A stretch of 64,000 nt of DNA, taken from assembly GCF_003148625.1 (NCBI RefSeq), contig NZ_QGGO01000013.1, positions 1 to 64,000 of the forward strand, read 5' to 3'. How positions within the stretch are numbered: the first letter of the stretch is position 1; every line of letters starts with the position of its first letter. Both the position numbers and the translations under genes were made by a program. Positions 1 through 7,422 of the stretch are shown piece by piece. The notes under the pieces were generated by a model that searched no databases, was not told the DNA's origin, and worked only from the letters and a program-made list of their open reading frames with translations. This DNA is from Arcicella aurantiaca. Lineage in GTDB: Bacteria > Bacteroidota > Bacteroidia > Cytophagales > Spirosomataceae.

Positions 1-271
1 TCAATTTACCTTTGGGTAAAAACATTACTAAAAGGATAGCAACTTGTTGATAGTCAAATTCAAAATCTTTAAAAAATGCTTGTATTCTTCTTTCATTTGA
101 CTCCACTTTTGAGTCAGTTGTAAAATGTAATCCAACTTCTTTGAATTGGACATTTCTACTTTTTATGATACCGAGAGTGAACTCTGAAATAAACGTTTGT
201 CTGGCTAAATTCTTGGCTAATGGGATTTCTGAAAATAAATTTTTAATTTTGCTACTGATGATATTTTTCAT
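1..271 (-). CDS. IS4-type transposase, N-terminal part (cut by window edge)
   Basis: The minus strand reads open from an ATG at 271 to the window edge and gives 90 residues. They contain ARQTFISEFTLGIIKSRN, then a SNERRIQAFF stretch, then a hydrophobic helix ending LLVMFLPKGK. This is the N-terminal helical region typical of IS4-family DDE transposases in Bacteroidota; the DDE core would lie outside the window. Reading frame and motif spacing are seen directly, the family is recognised by pattern. The element's end should lie in 272-340, but with the other end missing I cannot define its inverted repeat. Whether the gene is intact is unknown. Confidence 0.75.
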   Translation of the reverse strand, partial: MKNIISSKIKNLFSEIPLAKNLARQTFISEFTLGIIKSRNVQFKEVGLHFTTDSKVESNERRIQAFFKDFEFDYQQVAILLVMFLPKGKL

Positions 272-357
272 TAAAGGGCTGGTTTTGTTGCTTGAGAACT
301 ACAAATTTCAGCCTTTTTTTATTAATTCTAATTTTTCATCGGGTAGAGTATTAATAA

Positions 358-462
358 CCAATAACTAATCACCAATAATCAATAACTAATAACCAATAAC
401 TAATAACCAATAACTAATCACTAATAACTAATCACTAATAACTAATCACCAATAATCACACC
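358..462. repeat. AATAACTAATCACC-type tandem array
   Basis: Seven or more imperfect copies of a phrase of about 14 bases (AATAACTAATCACC or AATAACCAATAACTAAT) fill the space between the transposase end and the aminotransferase. The array runs into the aminotransferase gene: its last residues (IIGD) and its TAG stop are written in the repeat phrase. The same phrase recurs near 32495-32520 and, inverted on itself, at 45803-45872. It is not a CRISPR because there are no spacers. Confidence 0.8.
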
Positions 463-1620
463 TGCCAAAAGACCATCTATTAAAACATCAATATCATTTT
501 GGTCATTATAAACGTGTGGGGCAATACGTATGGATTCTCCACGAACAGAAACTAATACATTTCTCTGTTTTAGAGCCGTTTGTATTTTTGTAATATCTAC
601 CCCATTTGGCACTTTCAAACCTATTAAGTGATAAGCTTTATATGGTTCTTCATCTACCCAAAAACCTTTTTCTTGCAACAATTTCAAAGGTTCTGCCATC
701 AAATTTTTACAATAGGCTTGAATGTTATCCACGCCCCAAGTTAAAATTTGGGTCAATGATGCCTCTAACATCGGATTCAAAATAAAATTACTTCTTTCTC
801 CTACATTATAGCGGTCGGCTTTGGGGCGATAATGGTCGCTATAATTTATCAAATTTCTAAATTCTTCCGAACCAACCCGATTTATCCAATTGCGTTCAAT
901 GGGTGAACCTGTGTCAAAATATTCTCCAAAATATGCCACACCCGACGAATAAGGTCCTAAAAGCCATTTATAGCCTACATTTATTAAAGCATCTGGTCTG
1001 ATTTTTTGAATATCAACAGGCAATGCTCCTACCGACTGTGTTCCGTCAATTACAAATAAAGCTCCATATAATCTACATTGCTGACCAATAGCTTCTAAGT
1101 CAAAACGTGTTCCATCTGCCCAATGTGTAGGAGAAATTACTACCATACAAGTATTAGCATTGATAGAATTGATAAACGTTTCATTCCAAATTTTCCCACG
1201 ATTCTTTAAAGTATTAGGAGGCGAAATTGTTTTAATTTTCAAACCTTTGTCCATACAAACGCCTTCCCATGCGTACACGTCAGAAGGGAATTCTTCATGT
1301 ACCATTAAGATTTCTTGTCCTGCCCGAAGATTTGGTTTAAAAGCTAAATTACGAGCAACGATTGCCATTCCATAAGAGGTGGACGGAATTAAAGCGATTC
1401 GCTCTGAATCTGGACAATTGATAAGTTGGGCAAAAAGTTTTTTTACAGGAGCAGTCGTCTCAAAAAACGTTTCTTGCGTGATAAGATGAGGTTTTGATTT
1501 TCGTAAAATACCACCAATTCCAGCTTGTTCAACTGATTTCAGGTTGGGGGACATCGTGGCACAATTGATATAATGGACGTTTTCGTCGAGACTAAATAAA
1601 GATTTTTGACAAGTAAGCAT
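442..1620 (-). CDS. Class V PLP-dependent aminotransferase (cysteine desulfurase/epimerase-like)
   Basis: 392 aa, ATG start at 1620. Fold type I PLP enzyme of aminotransferase class V: the phosphate/ring-binding region is IDGTQSVGAL (Asp near 192), and the Schiff-base lysine is in NVGYKWLLGPYS (Lys218). The family includes isopenicillin-N-epimerase-like and cysteine-desulfurase-like proteins; the substrate cannot be read from sequence. No SufE/IscU partner is nearby, so a role in Fe-S assembly is not supported. The C-terminal IIGD and the stop codon lie in the adjoining tandem repeat, so the last few residues may be an addition. Confidence 0.85.
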   Translation of the reverse strand: MLTCQKSLFSLDENVHYINCATMSPNLKSVEQAGIGGILRKSKPHLITQETFFETTAPVKKLFAQLINCPDSERIALIPSTSYGMAIVARNLAFKPNLRAGQEILMVHEEFPSDVYAWEGVCMDKGLKIKTISPPNTLKNRGKIWNETFINSINANTCMVVISPTHWADGTRFDLEAIGQQCRLYGALFVIDGTQSVGALPVDIQKIRPDALINVGYKWLLGPYSSGVAYFGEYFDTGSPIERNWINRVGSEEFRNLINYSDHYRPKADRYNVGERSNFILNPMLEASLTQILTWGVDNIQAYCKNLMAEPLKLLQEKGFWVDEEPYKAYHLIGLKVPNGVDITKIQTALKQRNVLVSVRGESIRIAPHVYNDQNDIDVLIDGLLAGVIIGD

Positions 1621-2054
1621 AATTTGTTGATTTCCAGAAATGATTTTTTTCTAAAAATACGAAAAAGTTTTTGCCACAACCTCTAATTTTTGTACAAATC
1701 GTACCGTAAACTAAATACTGCTTGTAAACCTTTGATTAACAAGGCTTTTATTCTATTATTGAGAAAACTTTTCAACTTTCCTAACCTCAAAATCTTGAAA
1801 AATTCTTCCTAATATTCTCATTCATTTGCTTCTACACGCAAGGTTTGCTCAATATCCAAAAACGTTGGATTCACTCAAAACTTTCTTAAAAACACAAAAA
1901 CAAGCTACTATTTATGTGTTGACTTTAAATGAATTTGCGTTTTTGACTATTCAAGAAGGGAAATTTGCGAAAGCTGAAAATCATCAAGCAAATTGAAAAT
2001 TTATCTAACAAATATGAACAACTAATTTTGAACTCATAAATCAGTAATAATCTC
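1621..2054. other. Gene-free stretch, possible coding remnant
   Basis: 434 bases between two divergently transcribed genes. The plus strand is open without an ATG from about 1795 to a TGA at 1997 (66 codons, containing LKTQKQATIYVLTLNEF). It could be a decayed gene fragment or chance. I see no hairpin terminator or convincing TAnnTTTG promoter here. Confidence 0.3.
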
Positions 2055-4073
2055 ATGAAAAACACACTACTTTCTCTTCTTCTATTTTTCTGTTTTCTAA
2101 CTACTTATGCCCAAATAGGCGTAAATACTGATGGTTCAGCACCACATTCATCGGCTATTTTAGATGTAAAAAGTACCACCAAAGCATTTTACCCGCCACG
2201 TATGAACACTGGTGCAAAAGAGGGAATTATAGGTGTGCAGGCGGGAGCATTGGTGTATGATGTAAATGCCCAAGACCTTAATTTTTTTACGGGTAGTCTT
2301 TGGTTAAATGTGGCAAAACTAAATTTGCCAATTTTACAATTCGGTACAACTGGTAGTTCTGATGGACTATTATCCTTAACAAATAATGCTTCATCTGGCT
2401 TTAGCACTGGCATAAGAGCCAATATTCAGGGCGACCAAGGTTTTGGCGTTGTGGGTAATGCTTATAAAACGAGCCCAACGCTACAATCTATCGGTGTGGC
2501 AGGTTTCAATTTATCAACTAATGCCAATGGTATGGGTGTTTATGGCGAACATTCTGGAAATGGTGTGGGAGTGAGTGGAAAGGCATTTGGGGCAACGGGC
2601 ATAGGTGTAAAAGGTGTGTCACAAAGTGCGTCGGGAGTGGGTGTTTTTGGCGAAAATACGGCAAACGGCGTAGGTATAATTGGAAATTCCAATTTGAATA
2701 TTGGACTAAAAGGCACAACTGTAAGTGGCAAAGCAATTCAAGGTGAAGCAACAGGTAGTGGAAATGCAGCTAATTTTGTTTCAGCTACTGAAACCACCGT
2801 AAAAATTCAGCTATCAGACTTAGCTCCTACGAATGCTAAAAACGCCCTCGAAGTAACAAATAGCTCAGAAAATAATATAGGTATTGCCATTAGAGGTTTG
2901 CACCAAAGTGCAGGAACTGGGGTAAAAGGTGAAACTCAAGCTGGTATTGGTGTACATGGTATCGGATATGATGGTGTAAAAGGCGAAGGCTATTATGGCG
3001 TACATGGAATTGGTAGTAACTATGGGGTTTTTGGTGAAAAAAGCGGTACGACTGGTAGTGCAATTCATGGTGTGGGTGGTCTCAGAGGGGTCTATGGGCA
3101 ATCTGATGTGTATGGCGTTTATGGTGTGTCTAATTTTTTAGAACCAAATCAATATAAATATAGTGGAGTATATGGAGAATCGAATTCAAATAATAATTTA
3201 GGTTCAGGGGTATATGGAAATCACAATGGATTAGGTCCGGGGGTTAGCGGAAATAGTTTTTATGGAATCGGTGGAAGATTTAATAGTGATAATGGAATTG
3301 CCTTAATAACACAAAGTGGCAATGTAGGTATTGGTACAAATACTCCCGTTGCCAAAATGGATATAATGGGTAGTGCCTATTTAAGCCATTTTTATTATGG
3401 AGCAAATGAAGACACTTATATCCGTGGGGGCAAAGCAGGCTCAGACGTGCTGATAAATGATATTGCTGGGCAAGGTAATGTGGGCATTGGCGTATCAAAT
3501 CCAGCTTATATTTTGGATATTAAAGACAGAATACGTCTGCGTGCTAATGGCTCAAATACCGCTGGTATATACCTAAATAATGCGGCAAACACTACTTGGA
3601 CGGCTTTTGCGGGCATGAAAACGGATACTCAGGTCGGTTTATTTATTGGCGGTTCTTGGAGATTTTGGGTTGATAATGCGGGTAGTGGCTATCTGAACGG
3701 AAACCTAATCCAAACATCAGACAAACGCTTGAAACAAAACTTTTCATTACTAAATAATTCATTATCAAAGATATACCAATTAAAAGGTTACCACTTTAAA
3801 TGGATAGAAGCATCCAGAAGTCAAGATTTACAAACGGGTTTAATTGCTCAGGAAGTGCAAAAAATCTTTCCAGAATTAGTCCAAACTGATGAAAAAGGCT
3901 TTTTATCAGTCAATTATATTGGTATTATTCCACATTTGATTGAGGCAGTGAAAGAATTAAAAAATGAGAATAACGATTTGAAAAAATTAAAAAATGAGAA
4001 TGAAGATTTGAGAAATCGTTTAGATAAAATTGAAGCCATGCTTTCTGCCTCAAACTCTTTAACTGGTAAATAA
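2055..4073 (+). CDS. Secreted repeat protein with C-terminal S74 intramolecular chaperone domain
   Basis: 672 aa. Residues 1-19 are a signal peptide (hydrophobic core, ends TTYAQ). Residues 20-90 resemble the ILDVKSTTKAF..PPRM head typical of Bacteroidota surface proteins. About 120-420 is a run of Gly-rich repeats (GVGVxGxxxGxGxGV), expected to form a beta-solenoid or trimeric fibre. Residues 555-650 are a peptidase S74/chaperone-of-endosialidase domain: SDKRLK places Ser555 and Lys560 five residues apart, as in the self-cleaving Ser/Lys pair of phage endosialidases. GLIAQEVQKIFPELV is the family signature. The C-terminus is a coiled coil (KELKNENNDLKKLKNENEDL). Likely an outer-surface trimeric protein that cuts off its own chaperone; target unknown. 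No phage genes surround it. Confidence 0.85.
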   Translation: MKNTLLSLLLFFCFLTTYAQIGVNTDGSAPHSSAILDVKSTTKAFYPPRMNTGAKEGIIGVQAGALVYDVNAQDLNFFTGSLWLNVAKLNLPILQFGTTGSSDGLLSLTNNASSGFSTGIRANIQGDQGFGVVGNAYKTSPTLQSIGVAGFNLSTNANGMGVYGEHSGNGVGVSGKAFGATGIGVKGVSQSASGVGVFGENTANGVGIIGNSNLNIGLKGTTVSGKAIQGEATGSGNAANFVSATETTVKIQLSDLAPTNAKNALEVTNSSENNIGIAIRGLHQSAGTGVKGETQAGIGVHGIGYDGVKGEGYYGVHGIGSNYGVFGEKSGTTGSAIHGVGGLRGVYGQSDVYGVYGVSNFLEPNQYKYSGVYGESNSNNNLGSGVYGNHNGLGPGVSGNSFYGIGGRFNSDNGIALITQSGNVGIGTNTPVAKMDIMGSAYLSHFYYGANEDTYIRGGKAGSDVLINDIAGQGNVGIGVSNPAYILDIKDRIRLRANGSNTAGIYLNNAANTTWTAFAGMKTDTQVGLFIGGSWRFWVDNAGSGYLNGNLIQTSDKRLKQNFSLLNNSLSKIYQLKGYHFKWIEASRSQDLQTGLIAQEVQKIFPELVQTDEKGFLSVNYIGIIPHLIEAVKELKNENNDLKKLKNENEDLRNRLDKIEAMLSASNSLTGK

Positions 4074-4170
4074 AAAAGAACTTAACCTTAATCCTCTCTT
4101 TGACGTTATCAACTTTTTATAATTGTGATAGCAAATCTAAAACCAATTTTAAAGATTTGATGCGTACTTT

Positions 4171-4203
4171 ACGGAAGTCGTCGTTTTGAACGACGACTTC
4201 CGT
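4171..4203. repeat. Perfect 15-bp palindrome
   Basis: ACGGAAGTCGTCGTT and its exact complement are separated by TTG. A second pair, TGCGTA at about 4161 and TACGCA at about 4214, lies outside it. No T-run follows, so it is not a classic terminator; it looks like another short interspersed palindrome placed 3' of the S74 gene. Confidence 0.7.
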
Positions 4204-4243
4204 TGAGACTCAGATACGCAATAACTTTTTTAAATTAGTATAA

Positions 4244-4429
4244 AAACAAAGTCCCAATGCTTTTGTCATTACAAAAACAGAAAGAGTTTCCGACGGGAGA
4301 ATTATTACAGGAACATTCAACGTGAAAGTTTTTGGAGGAGATAACAAGAAAAATGAACTCAATATCAAAGACAGAATAATTGTTGGAAAGTTTAGGCTAA
4401 AACACATTTTCTCTGATACTAAATTCTGA
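4244..4429 (+). pseudogene. C-terminal remnant of a small beta-rich secreted protein
   Basis: An open frame with no start codon encodes about 61 residues, including TERVSDGRIITGTFNVKV and DRIIVGKFRLKHIF, and ends at TGA 4427-4429. The alternating pattern ending in a G-(K/R)-F-R strand resembles the C-terminal part of small Bacteroidota secreted or lipoprotein families (DUF6252-like). The frame is interrupted upstream by TAA at 4241. I read it as the tail of a gene whose front was lost, perhaps when the 4171-4203 palindrome or neighbouring DNA came in. Confidence 0.45.
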
Positions 4430-4434
4430 TTTTA

Positions 4435-5217
4435 TCAAATCATGCCAACAGAAATAGCTACTTGCAGAAGTGCTGTAATATCTTTCATACCTGTACGGGC
4501 GAGCATATTTCGCCTGTGGGTATGAACGGTAGCTAAACTCAAAAAGAGCGTTTCTGCTATTTCGTTAGAATCTTGTCCTTCTTGAATCAACCTCAAAATA
4601 TCTTTTTCTCGGTCGGAAAGAATGTCACTTTCATACGTCTTTTTAGTTAAAGAATCGTAATATTTAACTTTTGAAAAATTTTCACCATAAGTATATCTCA
4701 TCCACCAAAAATCATCTTTCATCAAATGAGTAATATTCTGAATGGTATTGACAACATGAATCGGATTACGATTTTTGTCTTCGTCTAAATGAGTAGTTTG
4801 AATAAAAGTTCTCACGACTTTTCCTCTTTTGGTTCGCATTTTTGCTCCAACAAAGGCAATTTTTTGATTTTCTTTATCTTCAAAAGAAGTGTCTTTTAAA
4901 CATTTCAGATACCAACGTCCTGCTGTAATTGGAAAAAGGGCATGGTCAAAAGTCATCATTTGAACATATACCAAAACGCCTAAAGTAGGGTTATCTTCGG
5001 CGGTATAGCCAAACATTTCTTTCACATTACTACTAATATAGAGTTTCTTGTAAGATTTCAGCCCTATTATAGCAATGACAGTATGCGAGTTTTTAGAAAG
5101 TAAATCTAAAGACTCTTTGTTGTACAAACTTTCCTCTGGTTTCTCAGAATTTTCTTTTGCAAACTCTGTCCAAACCGTTTTTGCTTGATTAAGGATATTT
5201 TCAAATTGATTGCTCAT
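4435..5217 (-). CDS. PAS-domain LuxR-type transcriptional regulator
   Basis: 260 aa. Residues 40-170 form a PAS-like sensor region (VKEMFGYTAEDNP and later HVVNTIQNITHLM). Residues 198-260 are a LuxR/GerE helix-turn-helix: LSDREKDILRLIQEG, then NEIAETLFLSLATVHTHRRN. There is no receiver domain with a phospho-Asp, so it probably responds to a ligand or redox signal. A palindrome of NarL/LuxR half-site type lies 113-131 bases upstream of its start (5330-5348), which suggests autoregulation. Converges with the remnant at 4244-4429. Confidence 0.85.
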   Translation of the reverse strand: MSNQFENILNQAKTVWTEFAKENSEKPEESLYNKESLDLLSKNSHTVIAIIGLKSYKKLYISSNVKEMFGYTAEDNPTLGVLVYVQMMTFDHALFPITAGRWYLKCLKDTSFEDKENQKIAFVGAKMRTKRGKVVRTFIQTTHLDEDKNRNPIHVVNTIQNITHLMKDDFWWMRYTYGENFSKVKYYDSLTKKTYESDILSDREKDILRLIQEGQDSNEIAETLFLSLATVHTHRRNMLARTGMKDITALLQVAISVGMI

Positions 5218-5329
5218 AAATTGTAGAATAATAAATATTAAAAAACGTCATTGTTTTTTCGACACAACAAACCGAGTACACAACCCTCTGAATTTCAAAA
5301 ACTTACAAAACAAACAAGAAAATACTTAA

Positions 5330-5348
5330 AATACCTAATTTAGGTATT
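5330..5348. promoter_or_regulatory. Palindromic operator candidate for the PAS-LuxR regulator
   Basis: AATACCTAA-T-TTAGGTATT is a perfect 9+1+9 palindrome. TACCTAA resembles the heptamer half-site bound by NarL/FixJ-type HTH proteins, here as an inverted pair with a one-base gap. It lies in the gap upstream of the regulator gene at 5217. The palindrome is seen; its use as an operator is inferred. Confidence 0.45.
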
Positions 5349-5481
5349 GTAATTAACTCATTTGAATACGACCTTTGTTAAGGAAATATTTAACAATTGT
5401 TAATAATATCGCCAAATTAACCATTTATTAGAAAATTTTCGTGTTTTAAACATAAAGCCGCTACTTTATTTTTAAGAATAG

Positions 5482-5521
5482 AACCTTTCGTTGTTTATAC
5501 ACGAAAGGTTTTGTTTTTTTA
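5482..5521 (+). terminator. Rho-independent terminator with no upstream gene
   Basis: AACCTTTCGT (5482-5491) pairs with ACGAAAGGTT (5501-5510), followed by TTGTTTTTTT. The plus strand from 5218 to 5480 has no ATG, so this terminator may end a small noncoding RNA starting somewhere in 5218-5460. I could not find a full TTG-N20-TAnnTTTG promoter for it. Confidence 0.6.
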
Positions 5522-5540
5522 TTAGACTTACTACCTAACA

Positions 5541-5586
5541 GAATTGGTTAGTTAAGTTGTCCATAATTACGATTAAAGACCAATTC
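5541..5586. repeat. Interspersed element with AATTACGATT core, copy 1
   Basis: GAATTGGT (5541-5548) and ACCAATTC (5579-5586) bound a segment reading GTTAAGTTGTCC then AATTACGATT. The same string of words occurs inverted at 6788-6830. The rest of the 5218-5848 gap holds only the operator palindrome and the orphan terminator. Confidence 0.5.
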
Positions 5587-5848
5587 AATCAAAGCAACCG
5601 TCAATAATCTTGAAAAAAACGGTTCCCCTAACTATTAAATTCTCTTTATTTCCACCAATAATCATTGTTATTTCTTTGAAGTCATTTTACGACAAAAATC
5701 ACACCATATTTTATCCTAAATTACCATTTCAGCTAATATAGCTAAACTATTCATGCCTGTATAATGTCAGTTGCAAATCAATCTTTTATGTAATAGTATT
5801 TGCCGAAAATGTGTAAATTGCTTTCCCTTAATTTCATCATTTTTTATC

Positions 5849-6688
5849 ATGGACAAATTTATCCGCAATAACTTTTTAGCCATTTGTATCACATTGGCAG
5901 TCATTTTTGCCTTTGCACAAAAAGCAACTATTTTTCAACAAGACGCTCCTAAAACAGTTCAACCTGTTGTTAAAAATACCAATCAAGAAATAGAGGCAAC
6001 GTTTAATAATTATTGGAAAGAACAAGGAACAGAAACATCTCTGTTTATACTAAAACAAGATTCTGTAAAAATTGCAGAAGCCATGCTTTCTTTTACTTTG
6101 CAAGATTTTGAACAAACTGAACCCAAAGAGCATATTCAGATGCTTGCAAGTACCTTTACTCAAAAAAGTATAAATTATAAAAATTCCGTGACGACCTCAA
6201 CGCTTATGCCTTTAAATATTTTGCTTCGACCTCATGCTTTGGAGGTTTCAAGCTCGGTACAAGAATTGAATGGAACTGGATTTATGAAATTAACATTTGC
6301 CCCAAAATCTTACGCTGTGACGATTGAAGGAAATTTAATTAAGAAAGATGGTGAACACTTAGCATTGAGCAAAACCCATAATGAAGATGAAATGTGGTCA
6401 AAAATCAGACAAAATCCAGCAACGTTGCCACAAGGAGAATTTGAGATTATTCCAAGTTTAACTTATTGGAATTCACTTCATAAAACGCCAGAAGTACAAT
6501 CGGTAAAAGCGGAATTTAAAAATTATGATGGGAAAGAATTTACAGGTAAAAAACTAAAAATATACAGCCTAAATTATCCCGATTTGAAGCGAAATTTATC
6601 CATTATTTTTGAAGAGAATTCGCCTTTCAAAATTGTGGGCTGGACGGAAGAAAATGAAGGTAAAGTAGTGATTGGTAGAAGGTATTAG
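5849..6688 (+). CDS. Conserved Bacteroidota periplasmic protein of unknown function
   Basis: 279 aa from ATG 5849; a possible TTG start at 5771 would add residues that spoil the signal sequence. Residues 1-24 are a signal peptide or N-terminal anchor (LAICITLAVIFAFAQ). The rest is globular with SYAVTIEGN, QNPATLPQGEFEIIPSLTYW and a C-terminal FKIVGWTE. I recognise the pattern as a family often labelled 'septum formation inhibitor Maf' in Bacteroidota, a label not supported here because the nucleotide pyrophosphatase motifs of Maf are absent. Transcribed alone; function unknown. Confidence 0.65.
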   Translation: MDKFIRNNFLAICITLAVIFAFAQKATIFQQDAPKTVQPVVKNTNQEIEATFNNYWKEQGTETSLFILKQDSVKIAEAMLSFTLQDFEQTEPKEHIQMLASTFTQKSINYKNSVTTSTLMPLNILLRPHALEVSSSVQELNGTGFMKLTFAPKSYAVTIEGNLIKKDGEHLALSKTHNEDEMWSKIRQNPATLPQGEFEIIPSLTYWNSLHKTPEVQSVKAEFKNYDGKEFTGKKLKIYSLNYPDLKRNLSIIFEENSPFKIVGWTEENEGKVVIGRRY

Positions 6689-6728
6689 TGGTTAGATAGA
6701 TTAGGTTGTTAAGTTATCCCAAGATTAT

Positions 6729-6806
6729 TTACGATTGATTCGATTTAGACGGGGTGCGTAACCTTGACGAGTTGGAATTTTTAATCGTAAATCGAATCAA
6801 TCGTAA
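6729..6806. repeat. 19-bp perfect inverted repeat, AATTACGATT family copy 2
   Basis: TTACGATTGATTCGATTTA (6729-6747) has its exact complement at 6788-6806, with 40 bases between. The outer flanks (GTTAAGTTATCCC at 6709 and the complement of GCCAAGTTGTAC at about 6822) match the copy at 5541-5586. It sits between convergent genes. Confidence 0.65.
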
Positions 6807-6865
6807 TTGTAAGTACAACTTGGCGAACCAGTTCAACACCCAACCCCTAAATCCTAACCCCTATT

Positions 6866-7369
6866 CTATATCTTAATTCCCATTATTCCATCTGGAGAAT
6901 CATAGAATGTCATGTGACCCGTTTTCTTTGAAACCTCCGCCCATGTCAAGTTCTCAAACGTCATTCCTACTACGCCACAAGTTGGCATTGAGCCAATTTC
7001 TTCATGCGTAAGATATTCTGCAAAATAGCTAATACTCGGATTATGCCCCACAATCATCACTGAATCAACTTCTTCTGAAAGCCCATTCACGGCATCTAAA
7101 TAATGTTTTGGTGAACTTTCATAAAGAGCAGACTCCACCCTAACTATCTCATTATCAACCCCTAATTGTTCACAAAAAACTTGTGCGGTCATTTGTGTAC
7201 GTTCAGCATTTGATGTTAATATGAGGTCAATTCCTTGCATTTTTGACGCAAGATGTTTCCCCATTCTTGCCGCATCAATCATTCCGTTGGACACAAGCGG
7301 ACGAACAAGGTCAGGACTAACCGATTGGGAAGCCTCTGCATGGCGGACTAAATACAGTGTTTTTGTCAT
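6866..7369 (-). CDS. sixA: SixA-type histidine phosphatase
   Basis: 167 aa. The phosphatase RHA motif is at the N-terminus (LYLVRHAEASQ, His10 is the phospho-accepting residue), and the second catalytic His is in VMIVGHNPSISYF. Length and layout match SixA phosphohistidine phosphatases (about 150-170 aa), which act in the cytoplasm on phosphohistidine proteins. It lies 53 bases downstream of dnaG on the same strand and may be co-transcribed with it. Substrate not readable from sequence. The TAG stop is followed by a TAGGGGTTAGG phrase seen after several genes here. Confidence 0.82.
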   Translation of the reverse strand: MTKTLYLVRHAEASQSVSPDLVRPLVSNGMIDAARMGKHLASKMQGIDLILTSNAERTQMTAQVFCEQLGVDNEIVRVESALYESSPKHYLDAVNGLSEEVDSVMIVGHNPSISYFAEYLTHEEIGSMPTCGVVGMTFENLTWAEVSKKTGHMTFYDSPDGIMGIKI

Positions 7370-7422
7370 TGGTATTATTTGTAATGATTAATATTTATAG
7401 TGATTAGATATTTCTCGAATGC

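Noticed and set aside
358-462. Short direct repeats as a CRISPR or replication iteron cluster
   Set aside because: No spacers, imperfect 14-base units, no DnaA boxes or replication initiator gene beside it; the phrase recurs at other gene borders.
1795-1997. 66-codon plus-strand open frame
   Set aside because: No start codon and no recognisable family; noted only as a possible remnant.
2055-4073. Prophage tail-fibre gene
   Set aside because: The S74 domain is shared with phage, but there is a signal peptide and no phage gene around; such proteins are common on Bacteroidota chromosomes.
4210-4407. 65-residue minus-strand frame
   Set aside because: Antisense of the 4244-4429 remnant, whose plus-strand frame looks far more protein-like.
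5849-6688. Maf septum inhibitor
   Set aside because: Has a signal peptide and lacks the nucleotide pyrophosphatase motifs of Maf; the label used for similar proteins seems unsupported.
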